NCBI RefSeq assembly: GCF_003751605.1
Contig: NZ_RJVJ01000002.1
Span: forward strand, 310,001-374,000
DNA from: Kitasatospora cineracea
GTDB lineage: Bacteria > Actinomycetota > Actinomycetes > Streptomycetales > Streptomycetaceae
Length of the DNA stretch: 64,000 nucleotides
Direction: 5' to 3'
The notes under the pieces are model-generated. The model was not told the origin of the DNA. It saw only the letters and a program-made list of their open reading frames with translations, and did no database searches. Positions 1-8,865 of this stretch are shown here, one piece after another. The translations under genes were made by a program, and so were the position numbers. The first letter of the stretch is position 1. Each line of letters starts with the position of its first letter.

Positions 1-945
1 CGGGTGCCACACCAGCGCGTCGGGCCGGTAGCTGACGGTGTGTCCGGCGGCCAGCACCTGGAGGAAGGCGAGCAGGTCCTCGCCGCCGTACGCGGGGGTG
101 CCGGTGCCGGTGGCGGGGTCGAACCCGCCGAGGGCGCGCAGCACGTCGGTCCGGAAGGCCATGTTGGCGCCGGTGCCGAGCCGTCCGGTGGCGAACGGGT
201 ACAGCGGGTCGCCGGTCCGGGTGCGCAGCGTGTAGTCGCGGGGGGCGAACCCCTTGCCGTAGCCGCTGTAGCGTTCCAGCAGCAGTTGGGCCCGGGTGTC
301 GAGCTCGGCGGGCATCACCAGGCCGGTCACGCAGGCCGGGCCGGGGGCCTCCCGGAACCCGGCGACCAGGGCGGGCACCCACCGCTCGTCGAGGATCAGG
401 TCGTCGTCGGCGAACGCGCAGATCCCGCCCCGGGCGGCCGCCAGCCCCCGGTTCCGGGCCCGGGCGAGTCCCGCCACCGGCTCGCGCACGTACCGCACCC
501 GGTCGCCGTAGCGCTCCGGCAGCAGTTGCCGGACGGCGTCGTCGGCGGGTGCGTTGTCGACCACGATCACGTCGAGGGACGGGTAGCCGCCGCGCAGCAG
601 CGAGTCCAGGCAGCGCACCAGCAGGTCGGGCCGGTTGTGCGTGCAGACCACCACGCTGACCACCGGCCCGGCCGCACCGTCACCGCCCTCCTTCTCCTCC
701 CCGCCCGCCGCGGGTCCCTCCGTCTCGAACCGCTGCCGCGCCGCGGCGTGCAGCGCGGCGTGCAGGCGGTCGGGGCGGTCGGCGTCGGCGGTGACGGTGC
801 CGAGGGGGTGGCCGGCGGAGCGGACGAGGGCGAGGGTGGGGCCGGTGGGGTGGTAGGGGGTGCGGTGGCCGGGGCGGTGGAGTTCGCCGGGGCGGGCGAG
901 GTCGAGTTCGGCGACCCGGACGGGGGGTGCGGTCGGGGTGTTCAT
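1..945 (-). CDS. Family 2 glycosyltransferase, partial (3' end outside window)
   Basis: The reading frame opens at the ATG ending at 945 and stays open to base 1, so the C-terminus is missing. After a variable N-terminal region of about 90 residues there is a GT-A fold start (VVVCTHNRPDLL), a nucleotide-sugar loop with acidic cluster CAFADDDL, and the acceptor-side segment GGEDLLAF. The family transfers a sugar from a nucleotide donor at the cytoplasmic membrane face; the sugar cannot be told from sequence. The protein closely resembles the product of the next gene upstream (952-2334), including the N-terminal VAELDLA-type segment, so the two look like tandem paralogues. Only 6 bases separate its start from the neighbouring stop, so it is probably the third cistron of a leftward operon for a cell-surface glycan or lipid-linked saccharide. 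Confidence 0.85.
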   Translation of the reverse strand, partial: MNTPTAPPVRVAELDLARPGELHRPGHRTPYHPTGPTLALVRSAGHPLGTVTADADRPDRLHAALHAAARQRFETEGPAAGGEEKEGGDGAAGPVVSVVVCTHNRPDLLVRCLDSLLRGGYPSLDVIVVDNAPADDAVRQLLPERYGDRVRYVREPVAGLARARNRGLAAARGGICAFADDDLILDERWVPALVAGFREAPGPACVTGLVMPAELDTRAQLLLERYSGYGKGFAPRDYTLRTRTGDPLYPFATGRLGTGANMAFRTDVLRALGGFDPATGTGTPAYGGEDLLAFLQVLAAGHTVSYRPDALVWHP

Positions 946-951
946 GGTCGG

Positions 952-2334
952 TCAGCCTCCGCCGGGGGTGTGGTGCTGCTGTCGGCGGGTGTAGAGGTAG
1001 CGGGGCGGTCCCTGGGCGAGGCCGCGGCGTTCCATCCGGCGCAGGGCGCGCAGGCGGCGGCGGTCGAGGGGGGTGTCCGCGGCGGGGGGCCGGTGGCCGC
1101 GGTGCCAGCCGATCGCTCCGGCGGGCAGTCGCAGCAGCAGGTCGCCGAGCAGGGCGGGGTGGCGGCGCAGGGCGGCGGCGAGGTAGGCGCCGAAGCCGAT
1201 GCCGAGGCCGCTGACCTGGACGGTGAGGGCGTGCAGGGTGCGCCGGTGGCGGTGCCAGACGACGGCGTCGGGCCGGTAGGCGACGGTGTGTCCGGCGGTC
1301 AGGACGAGGTGGAAGGCGAGCAGGTCCTCGCCGCCGCGGGCGGGGGTTCCGGTGCCGGTGGCGGGGTCGAACCCGCCGAGGGTGCGCAGCAGTCCGGTGC
1401 GGAAGGCCATGTTCGCGCCGATGCCGCAGCGTCCGGTGGAGTACCGGTCGAGCGGTCCGGCGCCGGGGGCGTCGAGGTTCCAGTCGCGGGGGGTCCAGCC
1501 GCGTTCCGTGCCGGCGTAGCGTTCGAACAACTGCTGGGCGGGGGTGTCGAGTTCGGCGGGGACGACGAGTCCGGTGACGCAGCCGGTGCGGGGGTCGGCG
1601 GCGAACGCGGCGGCCAGGGCGGCCAGCCAGCCGGGGTCGGCGAGGGCGTCGTCGTCGGTGAAGGCGCAGAGCGTGCCGCGGGCGGCGGCCAGGCCGCGGT
1701 TGCGGGCCCGGGAGAGTCCGGGGGCGGGTTCGCACAGGTAGCGGATCCGGCCGGGGTAGCGCTCCGCGACCAGCCGTTCGGTGTCGGGCCCGGCGGGGGC
1801 GTTGTCGACCAGCAGGACTTCGACCGTCCCGCCGGGGCCGGCCGCGGTGAGGGTGTCGGCGGCCCGCAGGACGGAGTCCAGGCAGTCGGCGAGCAGTTCG
1901 GTGCGGTCCCGGGTGCAGATCACCACGCTCATCCCGCCGGCCGGGCAGCGGGCCGCCCGCGGCGCCGACTGCTGCGCCGACTGCCCTTCCGGTCCTGCGG
2001 GGGCGCCCGGCGCTGCGGGTGGGTCCGGTACTGCGGGTGGGTCCGGTACGGCGGGGGCGCCCAGTTCCCGATGAGCGGCGGCGACCAGCGCCCGGGCGAG
2101 CGCGGCGGGCCGGCCGCTCGTCCCGGTGGCGTGCACCATGCCGAGCGGGTGTCCGTGCAGCCGCACCAACGCCGACACGCGTCCGTCGGGGGCGGCGGGG
2201 CCGCGGCCGCCGGGCGAGCGCACCTCGCCCGGGTCGGCCAGGTCGAGTTCGACCACGGTGACGGGGGTGTGCGGCGAGGCGGGTGCGGCGGGCGGCGGGC
2301 AGGCCGCGCGGTGGCGCCGGTCGCGGCCGTTCAT
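952..2334 (-). CDS. Family 2 glycosyltransferase, paralogue of the preceding gene
   Basis: This 460-residue GT2 enzyme has the GT-A start VVICTRDRTELL near residue 130, the acidic metal/donor loop CAFTDDDALA and the conserved GGEDLLAF acceptor motif. Its N-terminal 100 residues (VVELDLADPGEV, then LVRLHGHPLG) match the same region of the gene at 1-945, so this extension is a shared module and not noise. The ATG at 2334 overlaps the TGA of the upstream glycosyltransferase by four bases, which fixes the start and implies translational coupling. The C-terminus adds about 130 residues ending in a basic tail, longer than a minimal GT2 domain. A role in surface polysaccharide or glycolipid assembly is inferred; the donor and acceptor are unknown. 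Confidence 0.85.
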   Translation of the reverse strand: MNGRDRRHRAACPPPAAPASPHTPVTVVELDLADPGEVRSPGGRGPAAPDGRVSALVRLHGHPLGMVHATGTSGRPAALARALVAAAHRELGAPAVPDPPAVPDPPAAPGAPAGPEGQSAQQSAPRAARCPAGGMSVVICTRDRTELLADCLDSVLRAADTLTAAGPGGTVEVLLVDNAPAGPDTERLVAERYPGRIRYLCEPAPGLSRARNRGLAAARGTLCAFTDDDALADPGWLAALAAAFAADPRTGCVTGLVVPAELDTPAQQLFERYAGTERGWTPRDWNLDAPGAGPLDRYSTGRCGIGANMAFRTGLLRTLGGFDPATGTGTPARGGEDLLAFHLVLTAGHTVAYRPDAVVWHRHRRTLHALTVQVSGLGIGFGAYLAAALRRHPALLGDLLLRLPAGAIGWHRGHRPPAADTPLDRRRLRALRRMERRGLAQGPPRYLYTRRQQHHTPGGG

Positions 2335-3212
2335 CGTCCTTCCCCCGCGCCGGGGCGTTCGGCGAGCAGGGTGCGCAGCACTCTGCGGCCGTCGGAGACG
2401 GCGTGCAGGTGGGAGCGTCCGCTGCGGCGGGGGAGTTCCAGGCTGGGGACTTCGGCGATCCGCAGTCCCGAGCGCAGCGCGTGCGCGATCATCTCGGCCT
2501 CGATCTCGAACCCGGTGGCGCGCAGGTCGAGTTCGGCGAGGAAGTCGCGGCGGAACGCGCAGTAGCCGTAGCACAGGTCGGTCAGCAGGCCGCCGTAGAG
2601 GCGGTTGACGACCAGCAGCAGGGCCTTGTTGCCGAGCGCGCGCAGCGGGGTGAGGTCGAGCGAGCCGCCGCCGGCCATCCGGCGGGAGCCCTTGACGAAG
2701 TCGTAGCCGTGGTCGAGGAAGTGCAGGAAGTGCGGGATCTCGCCGGGCCACATCGAGCCGTCCGCGTCGATCATCACGATGTACTCGCCGGTGGCGGCGG
2801 CGAATCCGGTGCGCAGCGCGCTGCCCTTGCCGGGGGCGCTCTGGGCGACGTTGCGGACGGCGGGGCGGCAGGTGCGGGCCATGGCGACGGTGGCGTCCCG
2901 GGAGGCGCCGTCGACCAGGATGACCTCGTCGACGCAGCTGGGGATCTGCTCGAACACCCAGGGGATGTTGCGGGCTTCGTCCCGGGCGGGGACGACCAGG
3001 CTGACGGTGTGTCGGGTCCGGTAGTCGCCGGAGCGCCGGCTGGGTCCGCGGGTCAGCGGCCGGGCGGGGGCCCGGTCGCCGGTGCGGCGCATCGGCGCGT
3101 GGTCGGCGATCCGGTCGGCGGCCCGCCGCCGGGGGCGGGCGTCGGTGGGTGGACTGCCGTCCGGCAGTGCGTGGTTGGCTGGGGTTTGCCCGGTGGGCAG
3201 GGTGGCGCTCAT
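2331..3212 (-). CDS. Polyprenyl-phosphate sugar synthase-like GT2
   Basis: The 293-residue product resembles dolichol/polyprenyl-phosphate mannose or glucose synthases. It has VSLVVPARDEARNIPWV at about residue 70, ILVDGASRD, KGSALRTGF, and the metal-binding IDADGSMWPGE. No C-terminal membrane segments are visible, so it would act at the membrane as a peripheral or partner-dependent enzyme. Such enzymes make a lipid-linked sugar that membrane glycosyltransferases use, which suits its place as first gene before two other GT2 genes. The chosen ATG gives a 65-residue disordered N-terminus; longer upstream starts would add low-complexity arginine/proline sequence and are unlikely. The TGA overlaps the next ATG by four bases. 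Confidence 0.82.
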   Translation of the reverse strand: MSATLPTGQTPANHALPDGSPPTDARPRRRAADRIADHAPMRRTGDRAPARPLTRGPSRRSGDYRTRHTVSLVVPARDEARNIPWVFEQIPSCVDEVILVDGASRDATVAMARTCRPAVRNVAQSAPGKGSALRTGFAAATGEYIVMIDADGSMWPGEIPHFLHFLDHGYDFVKGSRRMAGGGSLDLTPLRALGNKALLLVVNRLYGGLLTDLCYGYCAFRRDFLAELDLRATGFEIEAEMIAHALRSGLRIAEVPSLELPRRSGRSHLHAVSDGRRVLRTLLAERPGAGEGR

Positions 3213-3697
3213 CGCGGTGTGCCTCTTCACCGAGGCGGAAGCGGGCAGGTCGGTGCCCGCACGGAGGACGGGTGCGGCGGTCGGGGACGCCGGCGCGTCG
3301 AGGCGTCGGTGTGCCGGGGCGTCAGGACGTCGCCGCGGTGGTGGTGCTCCCCCCGGTGCTCCCCCGCTGCCCGGTCTCCCTGCCGGTCCCCCGCCGGGAC
3401 AGTCGGCGCCGCAGAAGGGCGATCGACGTCCGGGGCGCGTGGTGCGCCGTGCGCGGCCCGCTCGGCGGGTTCGGGAAGAGGGCCCGTACCGGCGGCGCCA
3501 GGTCCTCATCGTGCGCCCGCCGCCGACGGGCCGTCAACCCCCTTCGCCCACCTTTGTCCGTTTCTGCCGCATCCTCCGGGCGCCCGGCCCGCCCGGCTGT
3601 CGCCCGGAACGGCCGTCCCGGCAGTGGTCGGCTGCCGCCGTGTCCGAAACTGCCAACCCGGGCCGGGACCCGCGCGGATGGGACCGGCGGCGAGGTC
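3213..3697. other. Intergenic region between the c-di-GMP gene and the glycosyltransferase operon
   Basis: No convincing gene was found in these 485 bases. Short arginine- or proline-rich frames on both strands have no family features or ribosome binding sites. The candidate promoter at 3508-3537 is the only signal noted. Confidence 0.5.
3508..3537 (-). promoter_or_regulatory. Candidate promoter for the glycosyltransferase operon
   Basis: Reading leftward, TTGACG (3537-3532) lies 18 bases before CACGAT (3513-3508). This is a reasonable housekeeping-type -35/-10 pair and would give a leader of about 290 nt before the ATG at 3212. It is a motif match only. Confidence 0.35.
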
Positions 3698-5959
3698 TCA
3701 GCTCTCGGGGCCGGACTCGAAGGTCCCGGACGTCCTGCTCTCCAACGACCCGTTCTCGAACGACCCGCTCTCCAACGACCCGTTCTCGGACGTCCCGTTC
3801 TCGAACGACCCGCTCTCCAACGATCCGCTCTCGGACGTCCCGTTCTCGAACGTCTCGGCCTCGGCGATCCGGCGGGCGATCTCGGCGGGGCGCACGGGGC
3901 GGCCGAAGTGCCAGCCCTGGGCGAGGTCGCAGCCCATCAGGCGCAGGCGCTCGGCGTCGGCGCGGCTCTCCACGCCCTCCGCGGTGACCGACAGGCCGAG
4001 GGTGTGGGCGAGCGAGACGAGGCCGCTGACGATCCGCCAGCCGAGGTGGGTGTCCTTGGCGGGGTCGTGCAGGTCGCCGACGAAGGAGCCGGCGATCTTG
4101 AGGTTGGAGACGGGCAGGTCGCGCAGGTAGGCGAGGTTGGACCAGCCGGTGCCGAAGTCGTCGACGGAGAGCGAGACGCCCATGTCGACCAGGGCGTGCA
4201 GCGCCTTGAGCGCCTCGTCCTCGGGGCCGACCACGGTCGATTCGGTGATCTCCAGCTGGAGCATCGACGGGTCGAGGCCGGTGTTGCGCAGGGTGCGTTC
4301 GATGTCGCCGACCAGTCCGGCGTTGCGGGCCTGCCGGACGGCCAGGTTGACGCTGAGCCGGGGGGCCCGGTCGCCGAACCGGGCGACCCAGTCGGCGGCC
4401 TGCTCGCAGGCCTGTTCCAGCACCCAGCGGCCGAGCGGCATGATCAGCCCGGTCTCCTCGGCGACGCCGACGAACTCCTCCGGGCCGAGCACCCCGAGCT
4501 GCGGGTGGCGCCAGCGCACCAGTGCCTCGACGCCGGTCATCACGCCGGAGGCCAGGTCGACCATCGGCTGGTAGTCGATGAAGAACTCGCCGCGGTCCAG
4601 GGCGGCGGGCATCCGCACGGAGACGGCGTACCGGCTGACGGCGCGCGCGTTCTCCTTGGGGTCGAACAGCGTCCAGCGGCCGCGGCCGGCCTCCTTGGCG
4701 CGGTAGAGCGTGAGGTCGGCGGCCCGGACGGCGGCGCCGGGGGTGGTGGTGGCGATCCGCCGCTCCAGCACGCCGACGCTGGCGCCGACGGCCAGCCGGT
4801 GGTCGCCGATCACCACGGGTTTGGTGAGCGCGGCGAGGACGGTCTTGGCGGCGGCGACGGCCTCCTGCTCGCCGCGGCAGTTCTCCAGCAGCACCACGAA
4901 CTCGTCGCCGCCGAGCCGGGCCACCATGTGCCCGAGCGGGCTGAGCGCGTTCTCCAGCCGGCCGGCGACCACGGTCAGCAGCTGGTCGCCCATGTCGTGG
5001 CCGAGGCTGTCGTTGACGATCTTGAAGCCGTCCAGGTCGACGTAGCACAGGCCGAAGCGGACGTCCGGCTCCGGGTCCTCGAAGAGCTTCTCCAGGCGTT
5101 CGAAGAACGCGGCCCGGTTGGGCAGGCCGGTCAGCGGGTCGTGGGTGGCCTGGTGCCGCAGCCGTTCCTGCAGGCGGTAGCGGTCGGTGACGTCCTCCAG
5201 CATGGCGACCTGGTAGAGCGGCGCGCCGTCGTCGTCGCGGATCAGCGAGACGGTCAGGTGGGTCCACACCACCTCGCCGTCGCGCCGGTAGTACGGCTTG
5301 TCGAACTGGAAGTACTCGCGCTTGCCGCTGATCAGCTCCTCGTAGGCCTCCCACACGCCGGGGGTGTCCTCGGGGTGGACCAGGTCGTTGACCCGCACGC
5401 CCTGCATGTCCTCGGGGCCGCCGCCGAAGATCTCGCCCAGGGCCCGGTTGACGGCCAGGATGTTGCCGTCGGTGTCGCCGAGGCCGATGCCGATCGCCGC
5501 CGACTCGAACAGGGCGCGGAAGCGGGCCTCGGAGACCCGCAGGGCCTTCTCGATCTCCTGCCGGGCGGTGTCGGCGGCCAGCCGGATCGCTTCCTGCTCG
5601 CGCAGCGTGCGCTCGCGCAGGGCGGCCGCCCAGCCGGCCGCGAAGGCGCCGCTGAGCTCCGGGCCGCGGTCGTCGGGGACGGGGCGGCGCTGGAGCAACT
5701 GGACGGCGTCGGCGAGCAGTTGCGGGTCGGTGAACTGGTTGTCGATGAGCAGCGCCCCGACCTGGCCGGCCAGGTCGGGGCGGAACGGGTGCTCCCGGGC
5801 GGCGCGGTGCAGCAGTTCGGAGGTGCGGGCGATCAGCGGGTTGAGCACGCCGGGGCGGACCGCGGCGCCGTGCCCGGTGCGGAGCATGGCCCCCCAGGCG
5901 GCGTGGAACCCGGCGGCGTCCGGGCCGGGTGCCCCGTCCGCACCGGGTGACTCGTTCAC
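3698..5959 (-). CDS. Cyclic-di-GMP turnover protein: N-terminal domain, PAS, GGDEF and EAL
   Basis: The 753-residue soluble protein has an uncharacterised N-terminal helical region (about 1-140), PAS/PAC (about 145-275), a GGDEF diguanylate cyclase domain (about 285-440), an EAL phosphodiesterase domain (about 450-700) and a repetitive acidic tail. The cyclase signature RLGGDEF is intact, but the upstream product-inhibition RxxD motif is replaced by PLGH. The EAL domain keeps TGVEALVRW, SVNLAVRQ, LEITES, DDFGTGWSN, AEGVES and QGW, so both activities look possible, although LKIA replaces the usual LKID. The GTG start at 5959 overlaps the methyltransferase TGA by four bases. Such proteins act in Streptomyces development and c-di-GMP/BldD signalling; this one cannot be assigned to a named orthologue with confidence. 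Confidence 0.92.
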   Translation of the reverse strand: MNESPGADGAPGPDAAGFHAAWGAMLRTGHGAAVRPGVLNPLIARTSELLHRAAREHPFRPDLAGQVGALLIDNQFTDPQLLADAVQLLQRRPVPDDRGPELSGAFAAGWAAALRERTLREQEAIRLAADTARQEIEKALRVSEARFRALFESAAIGIGLGDTDGNILAVNRALGEIFGGGPEDMQGVRVNDLVHPEDTPGVWEAYEELISGKREYFQFDKPYYRRDGEVVWTHLTVSLIRDDDGAPLYQVAMLEDVTDRYRLQERLRHQATHDPLTGLPNRAAFFERLEKLFEDPEPDVRFGLCYVDLDGFKIVNDSLGHDMGDQLLTVVAGRLENALSPLGHMVARLGGDEFVVLLENCRGEQEAVAAAKTVLAALTKPVVIGDHRLAVGASVGVLERRIATTTPGAAVRAADLTLYRAKEAGRGRWTLFDPKENARAVSRYAVSVRMPAALDRGEFFIDYQPMVDLASGVMTGVEALVRWRHPQLGVLGPEEFVGVAEETGLIMPLGRWVLEQACEQAADWVARFGDRAPRLSVNLAVRQARNAGLVGDIERTLRNTGLDPSMLQLEITESTVVGPEDEALKALHALVDMGVSLSVDDFGTGWSNLAYLRDLPVSNLKIAGSFVGDLHDPAKDTHLGWRIVSGLVSLAHTLGLSVTAEGVESRADAERLRLMGCDLAQGWHFGRPVRPAEIARRIAEAETFENGTSESGSLESGSFENGTSENGSLESGSFENGSLESRTSGTFESGPES
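3738..3857 (-). repeat. 15-bp in-frame tandem repeat in the c-di-GMP protein tail
   Basis: Eight imperfect 15-base units alternate versions of ctctccaacgacccg and ttctcggacgtcccg. Each encodes five residues of the type F/L-E-N/S-G-S/T, forming an acidic, Gly/Ser-rich C-terminal tail after the EAL domain. Because 15 is a multiple of three, copy-number change would alter tail length without breaking the frame. Confidence 0.9.
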
Positions 5960-6762
5960 GACAGGCGCCCGACGCCGGCCATGCCCGTCATCCGCTCGGG
6001 GTGCGGGCCGACCGACGCCGCGTCGTCGGGGTGCCACTCGGGCAGGTAGACCACGCCGGGCTCGACCAGTTCGTAGCCCTCGAAGAAGGCGGTGATCTGC
6101 TCGCGGCTGCGCATGGTGAGCGGCGTGGGGGTGGAGCGGTACAGGCTCTGGTGGGAGCCGGCCTGGTCGGGGCGGCCCTCCAGGGAGGCGTGCGAGAGGA
6201 TCAGCATGCTGCCGCTGGGCAGCGCCTCGCGGAGCTTGGTGAGGATCCGGTCGGGGTGGTCCTCGTCGGTGACGAAGTGCATGACGGCGTTCAGGATCAC
6301 CGCGACGGGCTCGCCGGGGGCGAGCAGCTCCTCGACCTCGGGGCGGGCCAGCAGGTCGTCGGTGTTGCGCAGGTCGGCGTCGACGATCCGGCAGCGCGGG
6401 TCGTCGGCCAGGATGAGGCGGCTGTGGGCGACCGCGACCGGGTCCATGTCGATGTAGACGACGCGGGCGTCGGGCTGGTACTCGCGGGCCACCTCGTGGA
6501 CGGCGCCGAAGGTGGGGATGCCGGAGCCGATGTCCAGGAAGCGGCTGATCCCCTCCTCGGCCGCGAACTGGGTGGCGCGGCGCAGGAAGGCCCGGTTCGC
6601 CCGCATGATCTTCGGCAGGTCGGGCCAGAGCTCGATCGCCTTGCGCGCCATCTGCCGGTCGACTTCGAAGTTGTGCGAACCGCCGAGGTAGTAGTCGTAC
6701 ACCCGAGCCGCGTTCGGCTTGTCGAGGTCGGTCCCTGCGGGCACCCAGTTCGGACGCGCCAT
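5956..6762 (-). CDS. SAM-dependent methyltransferase, DUF574 family
   Basis: This 268-residue protein matches the actinomycete DUF574 (Methyltransf_19) family: the N-terminal signature PNAARVYDYYLGGSHNFEVDR, then the SAM-binding FLDIGSGIPT at about residue 75, and the VYIDMDPVAV acidic loop. The substrate is unknown for this family, which is much expanded in Streptomyces. The ATG at 6762 has a strong GGAAGGAG site eight bases upstream. Its TGA overlaps the GTG of the PAS-GGDEF-EAL gene, so the two are translationally coupled. That pairing suggests, without proving, that the methyltransferase modifies a partner in the same signalling route. Confidence 0.9.
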   Translation of the reverse strand: MARPNWVPAGTDLDKPNAARVYDYYLGGSHNFEVDRQMARKAIELWPDLPKIMRANRAFLRRATQFAAEEGISRFLDIGSGIPTFGAVHEVAREYQPDARVVYIDMDPVAVAHSRLILADDPRCRIVDADLRNTDDLLARPEVEELLAPGEPVAVILNAVMHFVTDEDHPDRILTKLREALPSGSMLILSHASLEGRPDQAGSHQSLYRSTPTPLTMRSREQITAFFEGYELVEPGVVYLPEWHPDDAASVGPHPERMTGMAGVGRLS

Positions 6763-6909
6763 GACGGCACTCCTTCCGGCCTTCCGGCGTGGCAGTCGAA
6801 AATGGCAAGAGGACATAAAGATCTTCCTACACCTGCGATCCGCGCCGCAAGCCGCGGCGTCCGAACAGTGGCGTGGCGCGTCCCGTGTGGCGGCGGCCCG
6901 CGATCGGCG

Positions 6910-6922
6910 CAGAATCACCCCC
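6910..6922 (+). promoter_or_regulatory. Leaderless-type -10 element before the GH15 gene
   Basis: CAGAAT (6910-6915) ends seven bases before the ATG at 6923, and no Shine-Dalgarno sequence is visible. This geometry fits transcription starting at or near the start codon. Motif match only. Confidence 0.4.
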
Positions 6923-8716
6923 ATGGGCGGTCGCATCGAGGACTACGCGCTCCTCTCCGATCTCCAGACCGCCGCCCTGGTCGGCAGGGACGGCTCGGTC
7001 GACTGGCTCTGCCTGCCCCGCTTCGACTCCCCCAGCTGCTTCGCCGCACTGCTCGGCACCCCCGAGCACGGCGCCTGGCGGATCGCCCCGGTCGGCGCGG
7101 GCGACTGCACCGGGCGCCGCTACCTCGGCGACACCCTGGTGCTGGAGTCCCGCTGGCGCACCCCGGACGGCGAGGTGAAGGTGACCGACCTGATGCCGCA
7201 CCGGGACCGCGCCCCGCGGCTGGTGCGGATCGTCGAGGGCGTCAGCGGCGCCGTCCCGGTCCGCGGCGAGCTGCGGCTGCGCTTCCACCACGGCCGGGTC
7301 GACCCGTGGGTGCGCCGCACCGAGCACCACCGGGTGGCCGTCGCCGGGCCGGACGCCGCCTGGCTGCGCGTCCCGCCCGGCGTGCACACCTACGGCGCGA
7401 ACGGCGCCGCGGCCGGGCCGGGCACCGGGGCCGGGCTGGCCACCGTCTCCGAGTTCACCGCGCTGCCCGGCGTGCGGGTCCCGTTCGTGCTGACCTGGCA
7501 GCCCTCCCACCTGGCCACCGCCCCGCGCACCGACCCGGAGGCGCTGCTCGCCGCGACGCTGGCCGACTGGCGCGCCTGGGCCGGGCAGCTGAGTTACCGG
7601 GGCGAGTGGCGGGACGCGGTGCTGCGCTCGCTGCTGACCCTGAAGGCGCTGGCGTACGAGCCGACCGGCGGGATCGTCGCCGCGCCGACCAGTTCGCTGC
7701 CCGAGGCGCCGGGCGGGGAGCGCAACTGGGACTACCGGTTCTGCTGGCTGCGCGACTCCGCGATGACGCTCTCCGCGCTGCTGCGCGGCGGCTTCCGGCA
7801 GGAGGCCGCGGCCTGGCGCAAGTGGCTGCTGCGGGCGGTGGCCGGCGACCCGTCCGACGTGCAGGCGGTGTACGGGGTGGCCGGGGAGCGCGGCCTGCCG
7901 GAGACCGAGGCCGACTGGCTGCCCGGGCACCTCGGCTCGCGGCCGGTCCGGTTCGGCAACGCGGCCGTCGGGCAGCTCCAGCTCGACGTCTACGGCGAGG
8001 TGGTGGACACCCTCGACCTGGCGCTGCGGGCCGGCCTGCCGATGGAGCGGCAGGTCTGGGGCCTGCTGCGCACCCTGCTCGGCTCGCTGGCCGCCCGCTG
8101 GCGGGAGCCCGACGAGGGACTGTGGGAAGTGCGGTGCGGGCGGCGGCAGTTCACCCACTCCAAGGTGATGGCCTGGGTGGCCGCCGACCGGGCGGTGCGG
8201 ATGGCCGAGGCCACCGGCCTGCCCGCCCCGCTGGAGCAGTGGCGGGCGCTGCGCGACGCGGTGCACGCCGAGGTGTGCGAGCGGGCCGTCGACCCGCGCC
8301 GCAAGGTGTTCGTCCGCTCGTACGGGGCGACCGAGTTGGACGCCGCCACGCTGTTCGTCGCCACCACCGGTTTCCTGCCGCCGGACGACGAACGGGTGGT
8401 GCGCACCGTGGAGGCCGTCCGGCGCGACCTGGACCACGGCGGGCTGGTGCGCCGCTACCGGGCGGGGGCGGCGGACGGCCTGCCCGGTTCCGAAGGGGCG
8501 TTCCTGGCCTGCTCGTTCTGGCTGGCGGACGCGCTGGCGGTGATCGGGCGCCGGGCCGAGGCGCGCGAGCTCTTCGTCCGGACCGCCTCGCTGGCCAACG
8601 ACCTGGGGCTGCTCAGCGAGCAGTGGGACCCGCCGGCCCGGCGCCAGCTGGGCAACACCCCGCAGGCGTTCACCCACGTCGCCCTGGTCAACACCGCTTT
8701 CCGACTGGGGAGTTGA
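6923..8716 (+). CDS. Glycoside hydrolase family 15 (glucoamylase/trehalase-like)
   Basis: The 597-residue cytoplasmic enzyme has no signal peptide. It shows the GH15-like order: GRIEDYALLSDLQTAALVGRDGSVDWLCLPRFDSP at the N-terminus, ERNWDYRFCWLRDSAMT at about residue 270, FTHSKVMAWVAADRA at about 410, and a C-terminal SEQWDPPARRQLGNTPQAF segment containing a conserved glutamate. Actinobacterial members include GH15 trehalases as well as glucan hydrolases, so trehalose or short alpha-glucans are the likely substrates. It is transcribed towards the cellulase gene, from which a strong terminator separates it. The ATG is supported by the conserved GRIEDYALL start; earlier in-frame codons add non-conserved residues. 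Confidence 0.88.
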   Translation: MGGRIEDYALLSDLQTAALVGRDGSVDWLCLPRFDSPSCFAALLGTPEHGAWRIAPVGAGDCTGRRYLGDTLVLESRWRTPDGEVKVTDLMPHRDRAPRLVRIVEGVSGAVPVRGELRLRFHHGRVDPWVRRTEHHRVAVAGPDAAWLRVPPGVHTYGANGAAAGPGTGAGLATVSEFTALPGVRVPFVLTWQPSHLATAPRTDPEALLAATLADWRAWAGQLSYRGEWRDAVLRSLLTLKALAYEPTGGIVAAPTSSLPEAPGGERNWDYRFCWLRDSAMTLSALLRGGFRQEAAAWRKWLLRAVAGDPSDVQAVYGVAGERGLPETEADWLPGHLGSRPVRFGNAAVGQLQLDVYGEVVDTLDLALRAGLPMERQVWGLLRTLLGSLAARWREPDEGLWEVRCGRRQFTHSKVMAWVAADRAVRMAEATGLPAPLEQWRALRDAVHAEVCERAVDPRRKVFVRSYGATELDAATLFVATTGFLPPDDERVVRTVEAVRRDLDHGGLVRRYRAGAADGLPGSEGAFLACSFWLADALAVIGRRAEARELFVRTASLANDLGLLSEQWDPPARRQLGNTPQAFTHVALVNTAFRLGS

Positions 8717-8750
8717 GGTCTTCCTGGATCGCCGGGTCCGGGAACGGCAA

Positions 8751-8781
8751 CCGCCCACCTGCAGACTCTGCAGGTGGGCGG
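8751..8781. terminator. Bidirectional stem-loop between GH15 and cellulase genes
   Basis: A perfect 14-bp inverted repeat (8751-8764 CCGCCCACCTGCAG; 8768-8781) with a three-base loop lies between two convergent genes. No U-tract is present, as is common in Streptomyces terminators. Confidence 0.85.
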
Positions 8782-8865
8782 CGCCTTCGGGGTGGTGCGC
8801 TGCGGCTTCGTCCCGCGTCAGTCGGGCTCGGCCGCTACCCGCTGCGTGCTACCGGCTGCCTGGTG

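Noticed and set aside
3322-3537. A 71-residue leftward ORF upstream of the glycosyltransferase operon
   Set aside because: Arg/Thr-rich, no ribosome binding site and no family resemblance; it overlaps the candidate promoter.
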